64,000 bases of DNA from contig NZ_JAALJH010000045.1 in assembly GCF_011064615.1 (NCBI RefSeq), forward strand, positions 1-64,000, written 5' to 3'. This DNA comes from Aquisphaera insulae (GTDB lineage Bacteria; Planctomycetota; Planctomycetia; Isosphaerales; Isosphaeraceae). The notes beneath the pieces are model-generated. The model ran no database searches. It was given only the letters and a program-made list of their open reading frames with translations, and had not been told where the DNA came from. Below, piece by piece: positions 52,312 through 61,187 of the stretch. The stretch's first letter is position 1; each line of letters begins with the position of its first letter. A program made the position numbers and the translations under genes.

Positions 52312-54600
52312 GGCTTCACGATGTTCATGGCGAGCCCGTTGTGACCCTGCCGCCCTGATGCTGGTTGACTCCCGATAGAGCCTCGCCAGCTCGCCCGGGC
52401 TGACGAGCACGTAGTCCGGCGGCAGCTTGCGCTTCAGGTCCATGATCCAGGTCGGGTTGTATCGCCAGCAGAGGCCCACCACGTTCAGGAAGGCCGGGCG
52501 GCGGGAAGGGGGAAACCGACGCAGCTCGTCGAGGATGTAGGCGTTCTCGCCGTCCATCGTCCAGGTCCGGAAATCCTCGTTGGCGGCCCAGGTGTGGATG
52601 CTGTTCACCGTGTGGAAAACGACCGTGTCGTCGAGCTTGTAGGTGCATTCATCGGTCGGGATGTCGGCGCGGGTGCCGCGGCCGATCTCGGCGACGATGT
52701 AGTTGAGATTCTTGACGCCCTGGGTGTACCTGCGGAGGACGCCCTCGCGGGGGAGATTCGGTCGGCGGACGCCGCTCCAGAGGAGCTCCACGCCGTCGAG
52801 GTCGAGGAGCCGGCAATGTTCGTCCACGTAGGCAATCCAGCGAGCCCAGATCCGCTCGCGATCCTCCTTGCGGAACCGATTGGCGAAGAGGGGCTCGTTG
52901 AAGTAGACGAGGCCGTAGAAGGTCTCCGCCGGGGTCATCCGGTCGTAATACCAGCGCTGGACCAGGGGCATCAGGTCGATCGTGCCGAGCTGCATGCCGC
53001 AGCCCATCGGCACGGCCCCGCGGAGCGGGTCGGCGAAGATCCGCTGCCAGAAGCCCTGCCAGCAGCCAATGCCGTCGCAGTCCATGATGCTGAAGGCGAC
53101 GTAGACCTTGTCCGGCTCGAGCTTGGTGCGTGGTGGCTGTGCCCGGGACTTCTGGCGGAAGACCGCGTCCTGGCCCTCCAGTTGGATCGCGCCGTGGACG
53201 CTCGCGTTGGACATCAGGTCGGTGCCGGGGATGAACTTGCCGTACTCCGAGCAGAGGTGTGCGAACGCGTATTCCGTCAAGTAGGCCTGCTTCGGGTCGT
53301 CCCCCGCGACCCAGCCGAACATCGGGATGGCGCCCGGCGTCGCCGCCAGGATCTCGTGGGCGAAGTCCATCTCGGCGGCCGGGTCTCCCCCCTTCTCGCG
53401 GTCATCCGGGCTCGAGACCCAGAGCTGGAAGATCCGGTGCTCCACCAGGTAATCCTGGGTGCCGAACCGCCTGCTCGGCGGGAACTGCCAGGCTAGCGCA
53501 TGGTGGCTCATCCGGTCCCAGTAGTTCTCATAAACGAACCGGTACGCGTCCACGTTGCGCTTCCAGCGGCCGCGGAGGTCCATCACGACCGGCAGGTTCA
53601 GCGCCTTGCCCAGGGCTGAGGCCGTCTCGGGCGAGGCGGGGAGCGCATCGAGCAGGCCGGCCAGCATCCATGAGGCGTTGATCGACCCGGGAAGGTCCGG
53701 ATCGATGACGATCAGGCCGCGGACGCGGTCGCGGAACCGACGGACGATCTCGACGGGATCGCCGAGCCGCTCCTCCTCGTCGGTGTAGCCCTTCTCCTTC
53801 ATGTACGCGAGCCACATCTCGTCGATGAGCGCGGGGTCCGTCGTCCGGCTGATCAGGTAGAGGCTCGGATCCTCGCGATTGACGATCCCCTGGAGCGCGA
53901 CGAGCGGGCGGATCAGCTCGTCGGGGAGCTTCGTCGTGTCGCAGACCAGGAGGTGGCGGCCGACCTTCCCCCGCGACCGCGGGTACATGCCGGAGAAGTC
54001 CCGGGGATAGGAACGCTCGACGAGCCCGGCACGCCTCCGCGCGGAGATCGTCATGGAGACGTCGTCGATCCAGAGGGCCTCGGTCGGGCCGTCGGCGAGG
54101 ATGTGGATCCTCAGGGTGTGCTGGCCGGGCTGGGTCGCGGCCGTCAGCGTGACCTCGCGCCAGTCGTACGTGCCGGCTGGGAGTGGCTCGCGGAAGGTAT
54201 CGCCGGCCTCCATGTCCACGCCGATCGAGCAGTTCGCGAGCTTTCGCGCCTTCGCGAAGAGGCGGATGTCGTAGGTCGTCTCGGGCTCGACGGGGATCGC
54301 GGGGGAGCGGAGGAAGGCGTAGATGTTGGGTGCGGTCGGAGAGCGGTCCTCGATCCGGACGGAGAATCTCCCGGAATGACGCGTCTCCCCATCGCGGACG
54401 ATCGCGGCCCTCGTCCCCGAGCTAATGCCGATCTCCCAAACGACGGGGACGCTCGCGAGGGGCGCGGCGTCCTCGAAGCCGGCGTTCGGGATCGGGATCG
54501 AGGGCGGCCCGGATTCCGCCGACGCAGGGCCCGTCGCCAGGAGGATCGATCCGAGGAATGCACTCACAAGGGGAGCGAAGGGGGCAGGCGAAACGTCCAT
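52246..54600 (-). CDS. Secreted GxGYxYP-like protein with N-terminal carbohydrate-binding-like domain
   Basis: 784 residues. Signal peptide (AFLGSILLATGPASA), then a jelly-roll CBM-like domain (about 30-190: ETRHSGRFSVRIEDRS, ILADGPTEALWIDDVS) and a region with LPDELIRPLVALQGIVNRED then PSLYLISRT that fits the GxGYxYP family (putative glycoside hydrolases common in Bacteroidetes and Planctomycetes). The eponymous motif seems diverged (ETFYGLVYFNEP). Start uncertain: ATGs at 54663 and 54720 are also in frame. The C-terminal 22 residues are encoded opposite the DUF5615 gene end. Substrate unknown. Confidence 0.7.
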   Translation of the reverse strand: MDVSPAPFAPLVSAFLGSILLATGPASAESGPPSIPIPNAGFEDAAPLASVPVVWEIGISSGTRAAIVRDGETRHSGRFSVRIEDRSPTAPNIYAFLRSPAIPVEPETTYDIRLFAKARKLANCSIGVDMEAGDTFREPLPAGTYDWREVTLTAATQPGQHTLRIHILADGPTEALWIDDVSMTISARRRAGLVERSYPRDFSGMYPRSRGKVGRHLLVCDTTKLPDELIRPLVALQGIVNREDPSLYLISRTTDPALIDEMWLAYMKEKGYTDEEERLGDPVEIVRRFRDRVRGLIVIDPDLPGSINASWMLAGLLDALPASPETASALGKALNLPVVMDLRGRWKRNVDAYRFVYENYWDRMSHHALAWQFPPSRRFGTQDYLVEHRIFQLWVSSPDDREKGGDPAAEMDFAHEILAATPGAIPMFGWVAGDDPKQAYLTEYAFAHLCSEYGKFIPGTDLMSNASVHGAIQLEGQDAVFRQKSRAQPPRTKLEPDKVYVAFSIMDCDGIGCWQGFWQRIFADPLRGAVPMGCGMQLGTIDLMPLVQRWYYDRMTPAETFYGLVYFNEPLFANRFRKEDRERIWARWIAYVDEHCRLLDLDGVELLWSGVRRPNLPREGVLRRYTQGVKNLNYIVAEIGRGTRADIPTDECTYKLDDTVVFHTVNSIHTWAANEDFRTWTMDGENAYILDELRRFPPSRRPAFLNVVGLCWRYNPTWIMDLKRKLPPDYVLVSPGELARLYRESTSIRAAGSQRARHEHREASQVLDSIGQLFGLVDFPDENQ

Positions 54601-55050
54601 GGTGTGACCAACGGCTTTCAGGCTGGCATGGGTCCGGTCTCGGAAGTCGAATGATACCTCCATTCTCGACGAACGCCCCCCCCTGCACCAGCGACCGCCG
54701 TCGGCCCGGGCGCGACGCATGAGTCACGGTGGCGCGGGAGCCTCTCACGTCCGCTCCGAACAAGCCCCGGAGGGTCGGTCCTCGCCGCCGCGGCCCGGCA
54801 TGGATCCGACGCCCGGGTCGGTCGTCCACGAATCGCCGCCCCGATACCGTCGACAGGCGACCGGGGGGAGGGCCGCGACCTCGGACTCCCAATCCTGAAA
54901 TCATCATGCATCGATCTGAAATGATCACAAGTCGTTCGAAGCGACCTCAGTTCAAGAGAAGACGTGGCGACTTCGGTCTCCTCGTGATGCAAGCAGTCGT
55001 GGTGGTCACGCTCGCGAGCACCGGCTCCTCTCGCTGCCCCTTGCGGGGCC

Positions 55051-55074
55051 GCTGCGATCCCGCGGGATCGCAGC
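55051..55074. repeat. Perfect 24 bp palindrome
   Basis: The left arm GCTGCGATCCCG is exactly the reverse complement of the right arm CGGGATCGCAGC, without a spacer. Such a site suits a dimeric DNA-binding protein better than a terminator. Confidence 0.6.
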
Positions 55075-55216
55075 GTTCCACCGGGACATTCGGAATCGTG
55101 CCGATTCCCGCGAGATTCGGGTGGTCGTCGGAGGGCCATGCGGGGGCTCCTCGACTCGGAACGGTCTTCGTGCAGGAAGCGCCGCCGAGAAAAAGGCTCA
55201 CCGCAAGATTTTTAAC

Positions 55217-55246
55217 TTGACTGGCGACGGGAAGTGTTCCTAGATT
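55217..55246 (+). promoter_or_regulatory. Candidate promoter
   Basis: TTGACT and TAGATT with an 18-base spacer, after an AT-rich AAGATTTTTAA stretch. It lies about 550 bases before the surface-protein gene at 55797, so either that gene has a long leader or something between them is transcribed. Confidence 0.4.
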
Positions 55247-55796
55247 CACATTTCAGGTGACGGTCAAGAATAACACGTCCCGTCTTTAACGTGAGATCTC
55301 GCTTCTTCGGCTCGCAGGACGTACCGAGACGATTCGAGGCCGGGCATTCCAGGAAGCCTCATTTTCCTGCCGCCCGCCTTGAAAGGAAGACGTGTACCGT
55401 ATCGCGCGAGACCCGGACGCCACGGAAGGCGACGGCCCAGAAGATCCGCAAGAGGGTGGTGCAGCGACTCGCCGCCGTCTTGAATCGATCGGACTTGATT
55501 CACAGTTTTCTGCAACGAGAACCCGCATCGGCAATCGGTTGAGATCGGCCGGGAGCCGAGTCGGACGGGTCTCGTCTCTCGTGATTCTGTCGTCGTGCGC
55601 CCTTGAGTGACGTGGGCCCCGCGGGAGGCTTCCTCGTCGCAACCCGTGGCCGATGCACCGCCCGTCGGAGGTGATCGACCGAATCCGGCTCGCGTGCTCG
55701 TCACGTGCATCGATCCCCCAGCGCCATCGATTTCGGACGGGGCCGGGATCCGGCCCGAGCTCGCATCTTCTTCGACTTCTCCCGGAGGAGGCACCC

Positions 55797-57569
55797 TTGA
55801 AGACCCTGATCATCGCCCGTCGTCATCCGGTTCGGAGGAATCGAAACGGTCGATCGAGGTGCCCATTCCTCCCGGACCTGCTGGTCCTCGAGGGGCGGGC
55901 CCTGCTCGCGAGCCTCACGACGATCGACTTCGATAGCCTGGCCGACAGCGCGGTCGTGACCGATCAATACAAGTCAATCGGTGCGAAGTTCAACGGGACG
56001 GCCACGATCCTGAATCAGGCCACCACGCTGAACCCGCCCTTCCCTCCCCGCTCCGGGGCGCAGGTCATCTACGACTCCACGGCGACGATCCGCGTCGACG
56101 CCGTGGGCGGGGTGTGGTCGGAGGTTGGCGGGTATGTCACGGGGAATCGCGATATCGTCATGACGGCCTATTCCTCCAACGGGACCTCCCTGGGGAGCGA
56201 TTCGCTGGGGGGGGCGAATTACACGGGAGTCGGGACGCCGAACAAGAAGCTCGACGTCACGGCCAGCGGGATCGCCTACGTCCAGTTCGTCGGCGGCGGC
56301 AACACCTTCACCATCGACGACTTCTTCTTCGCCCTCAACAAGATCAACCTGCAATCGGTGACCTACGCCGGCGCCGGCTACAACACCATCACGTCGGATC
56401 CCACGCCGAGCGGGGCGACGAAGGACTACAGCGCGGATCATTGGCTCGACAACAACCTGAACGGATCGACGGCCGACGCGGGCGATCATCGGTATCCGGT
56501 GCTCTATGCCTCGGCCGGGACCATGAGCGTCGCCGGCAAGTGGAAGCTGGGATCCGCCGACTCGGTGGGGACCAAGGTGAAGGTCCGGGGCGACGGGCCG
56601 GGGAACCTGGACCTGCCGGCCACGGCCGCGACCCAGGCGGGCGACGTGCTGACGCTCGCCGCGACCGCGCTTTCCAACAAGTTCGACGCCTCCGCCAAGT
56701 ACTTCGACCACTTCACGATCAAGTGGGAGATCTCCTACGACGACGGCAAGACCTGGTCGGACGCCGGTTCGAGCGACAACACCGTCTATGTGTCGGCCGG
56801 GACGCCCATACCCGACAAGGACTCCGGCGATTTCTTCGAGACGGTCGTCCACCTCGCGATCACGAAGACGGACAGCAAGTCCGCCGAGGCGGATCTCATC
56901 GCCGGCGCCTGGAGCGCGTTCACGGGCCGATCCGTGTCGCGCGTCGACGGCAAGGCGCTCCACTACTACCAGAGCTATAACATCCGGAACACGACCGTCG
57001 AGACGCTCCTGAGGGACCTGGACGGCCAGTGCAGCACCTTCACCCTGCTCTTCATCGACCTGCTCAAGGTCAACGGGATCAGCAAGACGGACAATTACGT
57101 CTTCGTCAGATCGACGACGGACGACGGCTTCATCGTGAAGGACTGGACCTTCACGGGTGCCGGCAAGAGCGGCGATGCCACCTATCCGTACCTGAATCTC
57201 GGGTTCCAGAAGAAGGACACGAGTTACAAGTGGGACTACGCCGACGTCAACGACGACCCCGGGATCGCCGGCCAGAACAACGTGAATCCGGCGTCGCTCT
57301 TCAACAACCACCAGATCGCGCTCATCAACGGGACCTACTATGATGCCAGCTACGGCGTCACCTACACGGACCTCAAGGACATGGAGAAGAAGTCGATCGC
57401 GGGCTACTTCAAGGTCCAGGCGGGCTATCGTGCGAAGGAGGCGGATCTCGGCGTCGACCTGGACGGCAACGGGTCGAAGACCGACGTGATCCGCTACCCC
57501 CAGGCGTACCTGTTCCGGAAGGTGGACCTCACCAAGCCCAGCCTGAAGGAAGACAAGATCACCATCTGA
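55797..57569 (+). CDS. Surface protein with planctomycete N-terminal motif and transglutaminase-like domain
   Basis: 590 residues. The TTG start has CGGAGGAGG 6 bases upstream. The basic N-terminus and LLVLEGRALLAS match the planctomycete N-terminal pattern (LExRxLLS) shared by many large exported proteins. Residues about 50-180 form a beta-rich domain (VQFVGGGNTFTIDDFFF). The C-terminal half contains LDGQCSTFTLLFIDLLKVNG and FNNHQIALINGTYYDASYG, where Cys, His and Asp occur in transglutaminase/papain-like order. A catalytic role is inference. TTG start and strong RBS suggest an expressed gene. It may be exported to the cell surface. Confidence 0.72.
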   Translation: MKTLIIARRHPVRRNRNGRSRCPFLPDLLVLEGRALLASLTTIDFDSLADSAVVTDQYKSIGAKFNGTATILNQATTLNPPFPPRSGAQVIYDSTATIRVDAVGGVWSEVGGYVTGNRDIVMTAYSSNGTSLGSDSLGGANYTGVGTPNKKLDVTASGIAYVQFVGGGNTFTIDDFFFALNKINLQSVTYAGAGYNTITSDPTPSGATKDYSADHWLDNNLNGSTADAGDHRYPVLYASAGTMSVAGKWKLGSADSVGTKVKVRGDGPGNLDLPATAATQAGDVLTLAATALSNKFDASAKYFDHFTIKWEISYDDGKTWSDAGSSDNTVYVSAGTPIPDKDSGDFFETVVHLAITKTDSKSAEADLIAGAWSAFTGRSVSRVDGKALHYYQSYNIRNTTVETLLRDLDGQCSTFTLLFIDLLKVNGISKTDNYVFVRSTTDDGFIVKDWTFTGAGKSGDATYPYLNLGFQKKDTSYKWDYADVNDDPGIAGQNNVNPASLFNNHQIALINGTYYDASYGVTYTDLKDMEKKSIAGYFKVQAGYRAKEADLGVDLDGNGSKTDVIRYPQAYLFRKVDLTKPSLKEDKITI

Positions 57570-57614
57570 CGACGACGGACGCGGGCGGAGAGATACCCGG
57601 CGAGAACGACGGCG

Positions 57615-58577
57615 ATGATCGTGACCATGCTCATGATGATGCTGCCGGCGCTCCCCGGCCCCGACGGGGCCGGGGAGCTGCCGCGGCTGGTGGAGATCGA
57701 GGGGGGCCGCCTCTACTGGTCCACGCCGCGCGGGTCCGAGACCCTGCTGAGGGCGTGGGGCCACCTGGAGGCGGCCCCGCGCGTCTATCGGTTGCCGATC
57801 GCCGCCGGCCCCGGCAAGTCGCCCCTTCGTCTCAAGGTCCGCGCGGGCTCGGCCTGGGCCGTGAGCCGACCGGAGGTCGCCCCCGGGCAGCCGCTCTCTC
57901 ATCTGCTTCGAATCGCGCCGGAGGTCCTGCCCGATTTCCTCGCTCGAACCTCCGACGGCCCGTTCGCGTCCAGGCTCGTCCCCGAGGCGACCGCCCCCGG
58001 GGTCACGCCCGTCGTGGAACGCCCGCTCGAGATCGGCCGCATCGATCCGCTGACGGAGGCCTGGCTCCCCGCCCAGAGGGGCCACGGTGCCACGCCGGCC
58101 TACGATATCCTGCCCGTCGCCGAGGATGCGTGCCTCCTGATCCTCGCGGCGGGACATGAGCTCGCGATTCATGAATACCGGTATCGCTTCGACGAGAAGC
58201 TCCGGGATCATCGGGGGCGATGGCGGGAAGTCTGCCGCGTTCGGTGCGACCTCGAAGACACGTTCCGCGTGTTCCGCAGGCGCGGCCCCGGCTACCTGAT
58301 CCTGACCGACTCCGGAAGCCTGTACACGCTCGATCCCGACCCGGCGGGCAGCATGAAGCCGACGCGCGTCTGGGAGGATCCGCGACGACCCATCCTCCTG
58401 GCCGTGAGTCGCGGCGAGGACCGATCCGCGCGCTTCTTCGGCCGAGGGTTCCAGCTTCGGCTCGATCCGACCCTGGTCGTCGAGGAGGATGCGTCCATCC
58501 CCGCCCGAATCGACTCGGAAGACGAAGCGTGGAACGTCATGCTCCGCTGCTCCCGGCCCCTGCTCCCGCAACCTTGA
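57615..58577 (+). CDS. Protein of unknown function
   Basis: 320 residues. The N-terminus (MIVTMLMMMLPALPGPDG) could be a short signal sequence. The rest is beta-rich with repeating segments (RLVEIEGGRLYWSTPRG, GYLILTDSGSLYTLDPDPAG) that would suit a small propeller. No family is recognised. It starts 45 bases after the transglutaminase-like gene and ends 45 bases before the PEP-CTERM gene, so the three may form a unit of exported proteins. Confidence 0.6.
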   Translation: MIVTMLMMMLPALPGPDGAGELPRLVEIEGGRLYWSTPRGSETLLRAWGHLEAAPRVYRLPIAAGPGKSPLRLKVRAGSAWAVSRPEVAPGQPLSHLLRIAPEVLPDFLARTSDGPFASRLVPEATAPGVTPVVERPLEIGRIDPLTEAWLPAQRGHGATPAYDILPVAEDACLLILAAGHELAIHEYRYRFDEKLRDHRGRWREVCRVRCDLEDTFRVFRRRGPGYLILTDSGSLYTLDPDPAGSMKPTRVWEDPRRPILLAVSRGEDRSARFFGRGFQLRLDPTLVVEEDASIPARIDSEDEAWNVMLRCSRPLLPQP

Positions 58578-58622
58578 TCGAGAACCGATCCCCTCACGAA
58601 AGTCGCTCCCGGAGGCTCCTGA

Positions 58623-59342
58623 ATGAGATTCCTCGCTCGACTCCGCCACGCCGTCCCTTGCCTCGCCGTCCTGCTGGTCGCATCGGCCGCGACCCGGTCC
58701 GCCAGGGCGGACATCCTGCTCTCGGATCTCCTCGGTTCGAGCACTACGATCGATGTGGGGTCCCTCCGCTTCGAGAACTTCACCCTCGACCTCCTCAGCA
58801 CCAACGTCCCCTTCGATCTGTCCCTGATCACGGTCTCCACGACGTCCACCGGACTGCTCTTCACGCCCCAGCCGGGCGCCCTGAGCGTGAGCGGGCCAGG
58901 CGCCTTCATCAACCTCGAATTCAGTTACGATGCAGTCGTTTTGGATCCCACGCTGAGCATCGACCAGACTCGGGTCGCCGTCGTCGGTCAGGTCGAGGAC
59001 GGCAAGGACGCCTTCGCGCAAGCGGGAGCGAACATCTACCAGCCCATCCCGCCCGACCTGGGATTCAACCTCCTCGGCTCGATCGTCGCTTATGTCGACG
59101 GACTGCTGCCCGATCAGCTCACCGATGCACTCGACTACGACCCCCAACCGACCGTCAGGATCGAGGCGCAGATCGTCCTCCAGTCCTTCGATGATGGACC
59201 GGCCGGGCTCGAGAGCTTCTCCTACGGATTTTCCACGAGCGCGGTCCCGGAGCCATCCGGCTTGATGCTGGCGGCCGTCGCAATGGGCATGGCAGGCATG
59301 GGACGCGTTGCGTCAACCATCCGTGCTCGACGGCCCGTCTGA
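58623..59342 (+). CDS. PEP-CTERM sorting-domain protein
   Basis: 239 residues. An N-terminal signal peptide (AVPCLAVLLVASAATRSARA) is followed by a beta-rich body and a C-terminal PEP-CTERM signal: AVPEPSGLMLAAVAMGMAGM then basic RVASTIRARR. Exosortase is expected to recognise this signal and move the protein to the surface or exopolysaccharide. GGAGG 7 bases before the ATG. No exosortase gene in the window. The body has no recognised domain. Confidence 0.82.
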   Translation: MRFLARLRHAVPCLAVLLVASAATRSARADILLSDLLGSSTTIDVGSLRFENFTLDLLSTNVPFDLSLITVSTTSTGLLFTPQPGALSVSGPGAFINLEFSYDAVVLDPTLSIDQTRVAVVGQVEDGKDAFAQAGANIYQPIPPDLGFNLLGSIVAYVDGLLPDQLTDALDYDPQPTVRIEAQIVLQSFDDGPAGLESFSYGFSTSAVPEPSGLMLAAVAMGMAGMGRVASTIRARRPV

Positions 59343-59419
59343 GCCGATCCCCGGGAAGGACGGGCCGGATCCGGGAGTGGCCGGAAACGACGAAGGGCGA
59401 GGGACGCGGGCGGTTGCGA

Positions 59420-59447
59420 TTGACCCCGCAACGATGCTCTCTATAAT
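59420..59447 (+). promoter_or_regulatory. Near-consensus sigma70 promoter of the glycan cluster
   Basis: TTGACC and a perfect TATAAT with a 16-base spacer, about 75 bases before the ATG at 59523. The best match to consensus in the window. Confidence 0.55.
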
Positions 59448-59522
59448 CCCGATCTCGGCGCACGGAATGCGCCTGCACGGTGAAATCCCGCTTGCGCTGG
59501 CCCATGGTCAAGGAGGATCAGG

Positions 59523-61187
59523 ATGGCCGGACGCCGACCGTTGTTCGCGATCATCCTGGTTGCGGCAGGCTTGCATGCCCTTGCCATCGCACGGTCCCCC
59601 CTTCCCGCCCAGGATGGGCTCAAGTTCATCCGGGTCGCGCGGCAGTTCCAGGTGGATTCGTGGCCCGATGCGGTTCGCGGGGCGGACGTTCATCCGCTCT
59701 ACCCGGCGCTCATCGCCGCGACCGAGCCGGTCGTCTCGCGAATGATCGGCCACGGGCCGGACGCCTGGCGGATCTCGGCCCAGGTCGTCGCCGCGATCGC
59801 GTCGCTCGGGCTGCTGGTGCCGATTTACGGGCTAACGCGCAGGCTCTTCGACGAGCGGATCGCCCTGATGGCCGCGGCGATCCTCGCGCTGCTCCCCGTG
59901 CCGGCCGAGGTCGGGCACGACACGCTCAGCGATAGCCTGGGGCTTCTCGCCACGCTCGCGACCCTTCGATTCGGAGCGGTCGCGATCCGGACGAGGGCAT
60001 GGCAACCGGCCCTGGCGGCGGGCCTCGCGGGGGGAATCGGCTACCTCGCCAGGCCCGAGGTGGTGGTCGCCCCGATGGCCGTGGCGTTGGCCTGGGTGGT
60101 CGCGACACTCCGCGGGATCTCTCGGGGGGACGAGGCTGCCGACGAACCGCATTGGGGCTCGGCCGGAGCCTCACCCTCCCGAATGTGGACACACGTCACG
60201 GGGCTACCCGCGCTGGCGATTTCCACCCTGGCACTCGTCGGCAGCTATGCCCTGGTGAAGGGGCAGGTCTCGGAGAAGCTCGCGCTGAGGTATGGTGCCG
60301 CGATCGGCTCGCAGGCGATCGTGCATCGGCCTGTCCCGCAGCTCCTTCCCCGGGGGCTCAAGGAGGCCGACCTCGACTTCTCCGCCAAGGAAGAAGGCGA
60401 GCGGACGACCATCCGGGGCCCTCGAAAGGCCATCTCGATGGCGCTGACGGAATGGTGGGATGAGCTCTGCTGGGGATTCGCGGTGATGACCCTCTGGGGC
60501 CTGGCCCGCCAGCGGTTCGTCCTGGGGCTGTGCCGTCGAGCGGACGACGACGGAACGACCGGGCCGCGTGGGGGTCCCGAACGCCTGGTGCTCGGCGTCT
60601 TCGCCGCCGTCTTCCTGGTGGTGCTCGTGCGGCATGCGACCTCGCTGGGATACCTGTCGGGACGCCACATGCTGCCGATCGTGGCGGTTTCCGTCCCCTG
60701 GGCGGCGGCCGGGACGTTCGTCTGCCTGCGAGGGCTCGGCCGAGTGCTCAGGCTCCGGCCTGGCCTGGCGCGAGGGGCCTGCGTCGCCGCCGTCGCCGCG
60801 GTCGTGACGGTACTGGCCGTCTACCAGGTTCGTCCCGGGCATCCGACCCGCCGGGGCCACCTGGCCGCGGGCCGCTGGTTGCAGGCACACGCCGAGCCGG
60901 GCGAGGCCGTGCTGGACACGCGCGGCTGGGCCCGGTTCGTCTCGGGCTCGAACGGCTATGACTACTGGCACGTCCGCCAGGCCCTGACCGACTCCCACCT
61001 GCGGTACGTGGTCGTCGGCGTGGAGGAGCTGGCCGCGCAGACCCCGCGGGCGAGGACCCTGTCCAGCCTGCTGGCCTACGCGGCGACGCCGCTGATCGAG
61101 TTCCCCGTTTTCAGCGGTTCGAAGGATGTCGGCGTGCGGATCTATCGGTTCCAGCAGCCCGGTTCCTGGGAGGGGCTGACTCCATGA
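59523..61187 (+). CDS. GT39/PMT-like membrane glycosyltransferase
   Basis: 554 residues with about ten membrane helices. The first luminal/periplasmic loop has QDGLKFIRVARQFQ, holding the acidic residue used by GT-C enzymes, and DVHPLYPALIA; later helices include WQPALAAGLAGGIGYLARPE, the usual glycosyltransferase 39 layout. It would use a lipid-linked sugar to glycosylate lipid A, protein or polysaccharide at the outer face of the inner membrane. A perfect AAGGAGG lies upstream of the ATG. It overlaps the next gene by 4 bases, so the two are coupled. Confidence 0.85.
   Translation: MAGRRPLFAIILVAAGLHALAIARSPLPAQDGLKFIRVARQFQVDSWPDAVRGADVHPLYPALIAATEPVVSRMIGHGPDAWRISAQVVAAIASLGLLVPIYGLTRRLFDERIALMAAAILALLPVPAEVGHDTLSDSLGLLATLATLRFGAVAIRTRAWQPALAAGLAGGIGYLARPEVVVAPMAVALAWVVATLRGISRGDEAADEPHWGSAGASPSRMWTHVTGLPALAISTLALVGSYALVKGQVSEKLALRYGAAIGSQAIVHRPVPQLLPRGLKEADLDFSAKEEGERTTIRGPRKAISMALTEWWDELCWGFAVMTLWGLARQRFVLGLCRRADDDGTTGPRGGPERLVLGVFAAVFLVVLVRHATSLGYLSGRHMLPIVAVSVPWAAAGTFVCLRGLGRVLRLRPGLARGACVAAVAAVVTVLAVYQVRPGHPTRRGHLAAGRWLQAHAEPGEAVLDTRGWARFVSGSNGYDYWHVRQALTDSHLRYVVVGVEELAAQTPRARTLSSLLAYAATPLIEFPVFSGSKDVGVRIYRFQQPGSWEGLTP

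Larger units (their letters stand above)
54601..55796. other. 1.2 kb region with little coding evidence
   Basis: No protein gene I can support. It holds a perfect 24 bp palindrome (55051-55074), a CCCC-TTGC-GGGG hairpin just before it, a TGAAATCATCA/TGAAATGATCA pair around 54896-54930, and a promoter candidate at 55217-55246. Short open frames at 55291-55542 and 55392-55610 lack support. Confidence 0.5.

Noticed and set aside
55392..55610. Short plus-strand open frame with GGAAG before a GTG
   Set aside because: No recognisable fold or homology clue; an overlapping frame at 55291-55542 is equally long, so neither can be supported.
55974..59147. Minus-strand open frame of 1057 residues
   Set aside because: Antisense of three genes with good start sites and recognisable motifs (LExRxLLxS export motif, PEP-CTERM); shadow composition.
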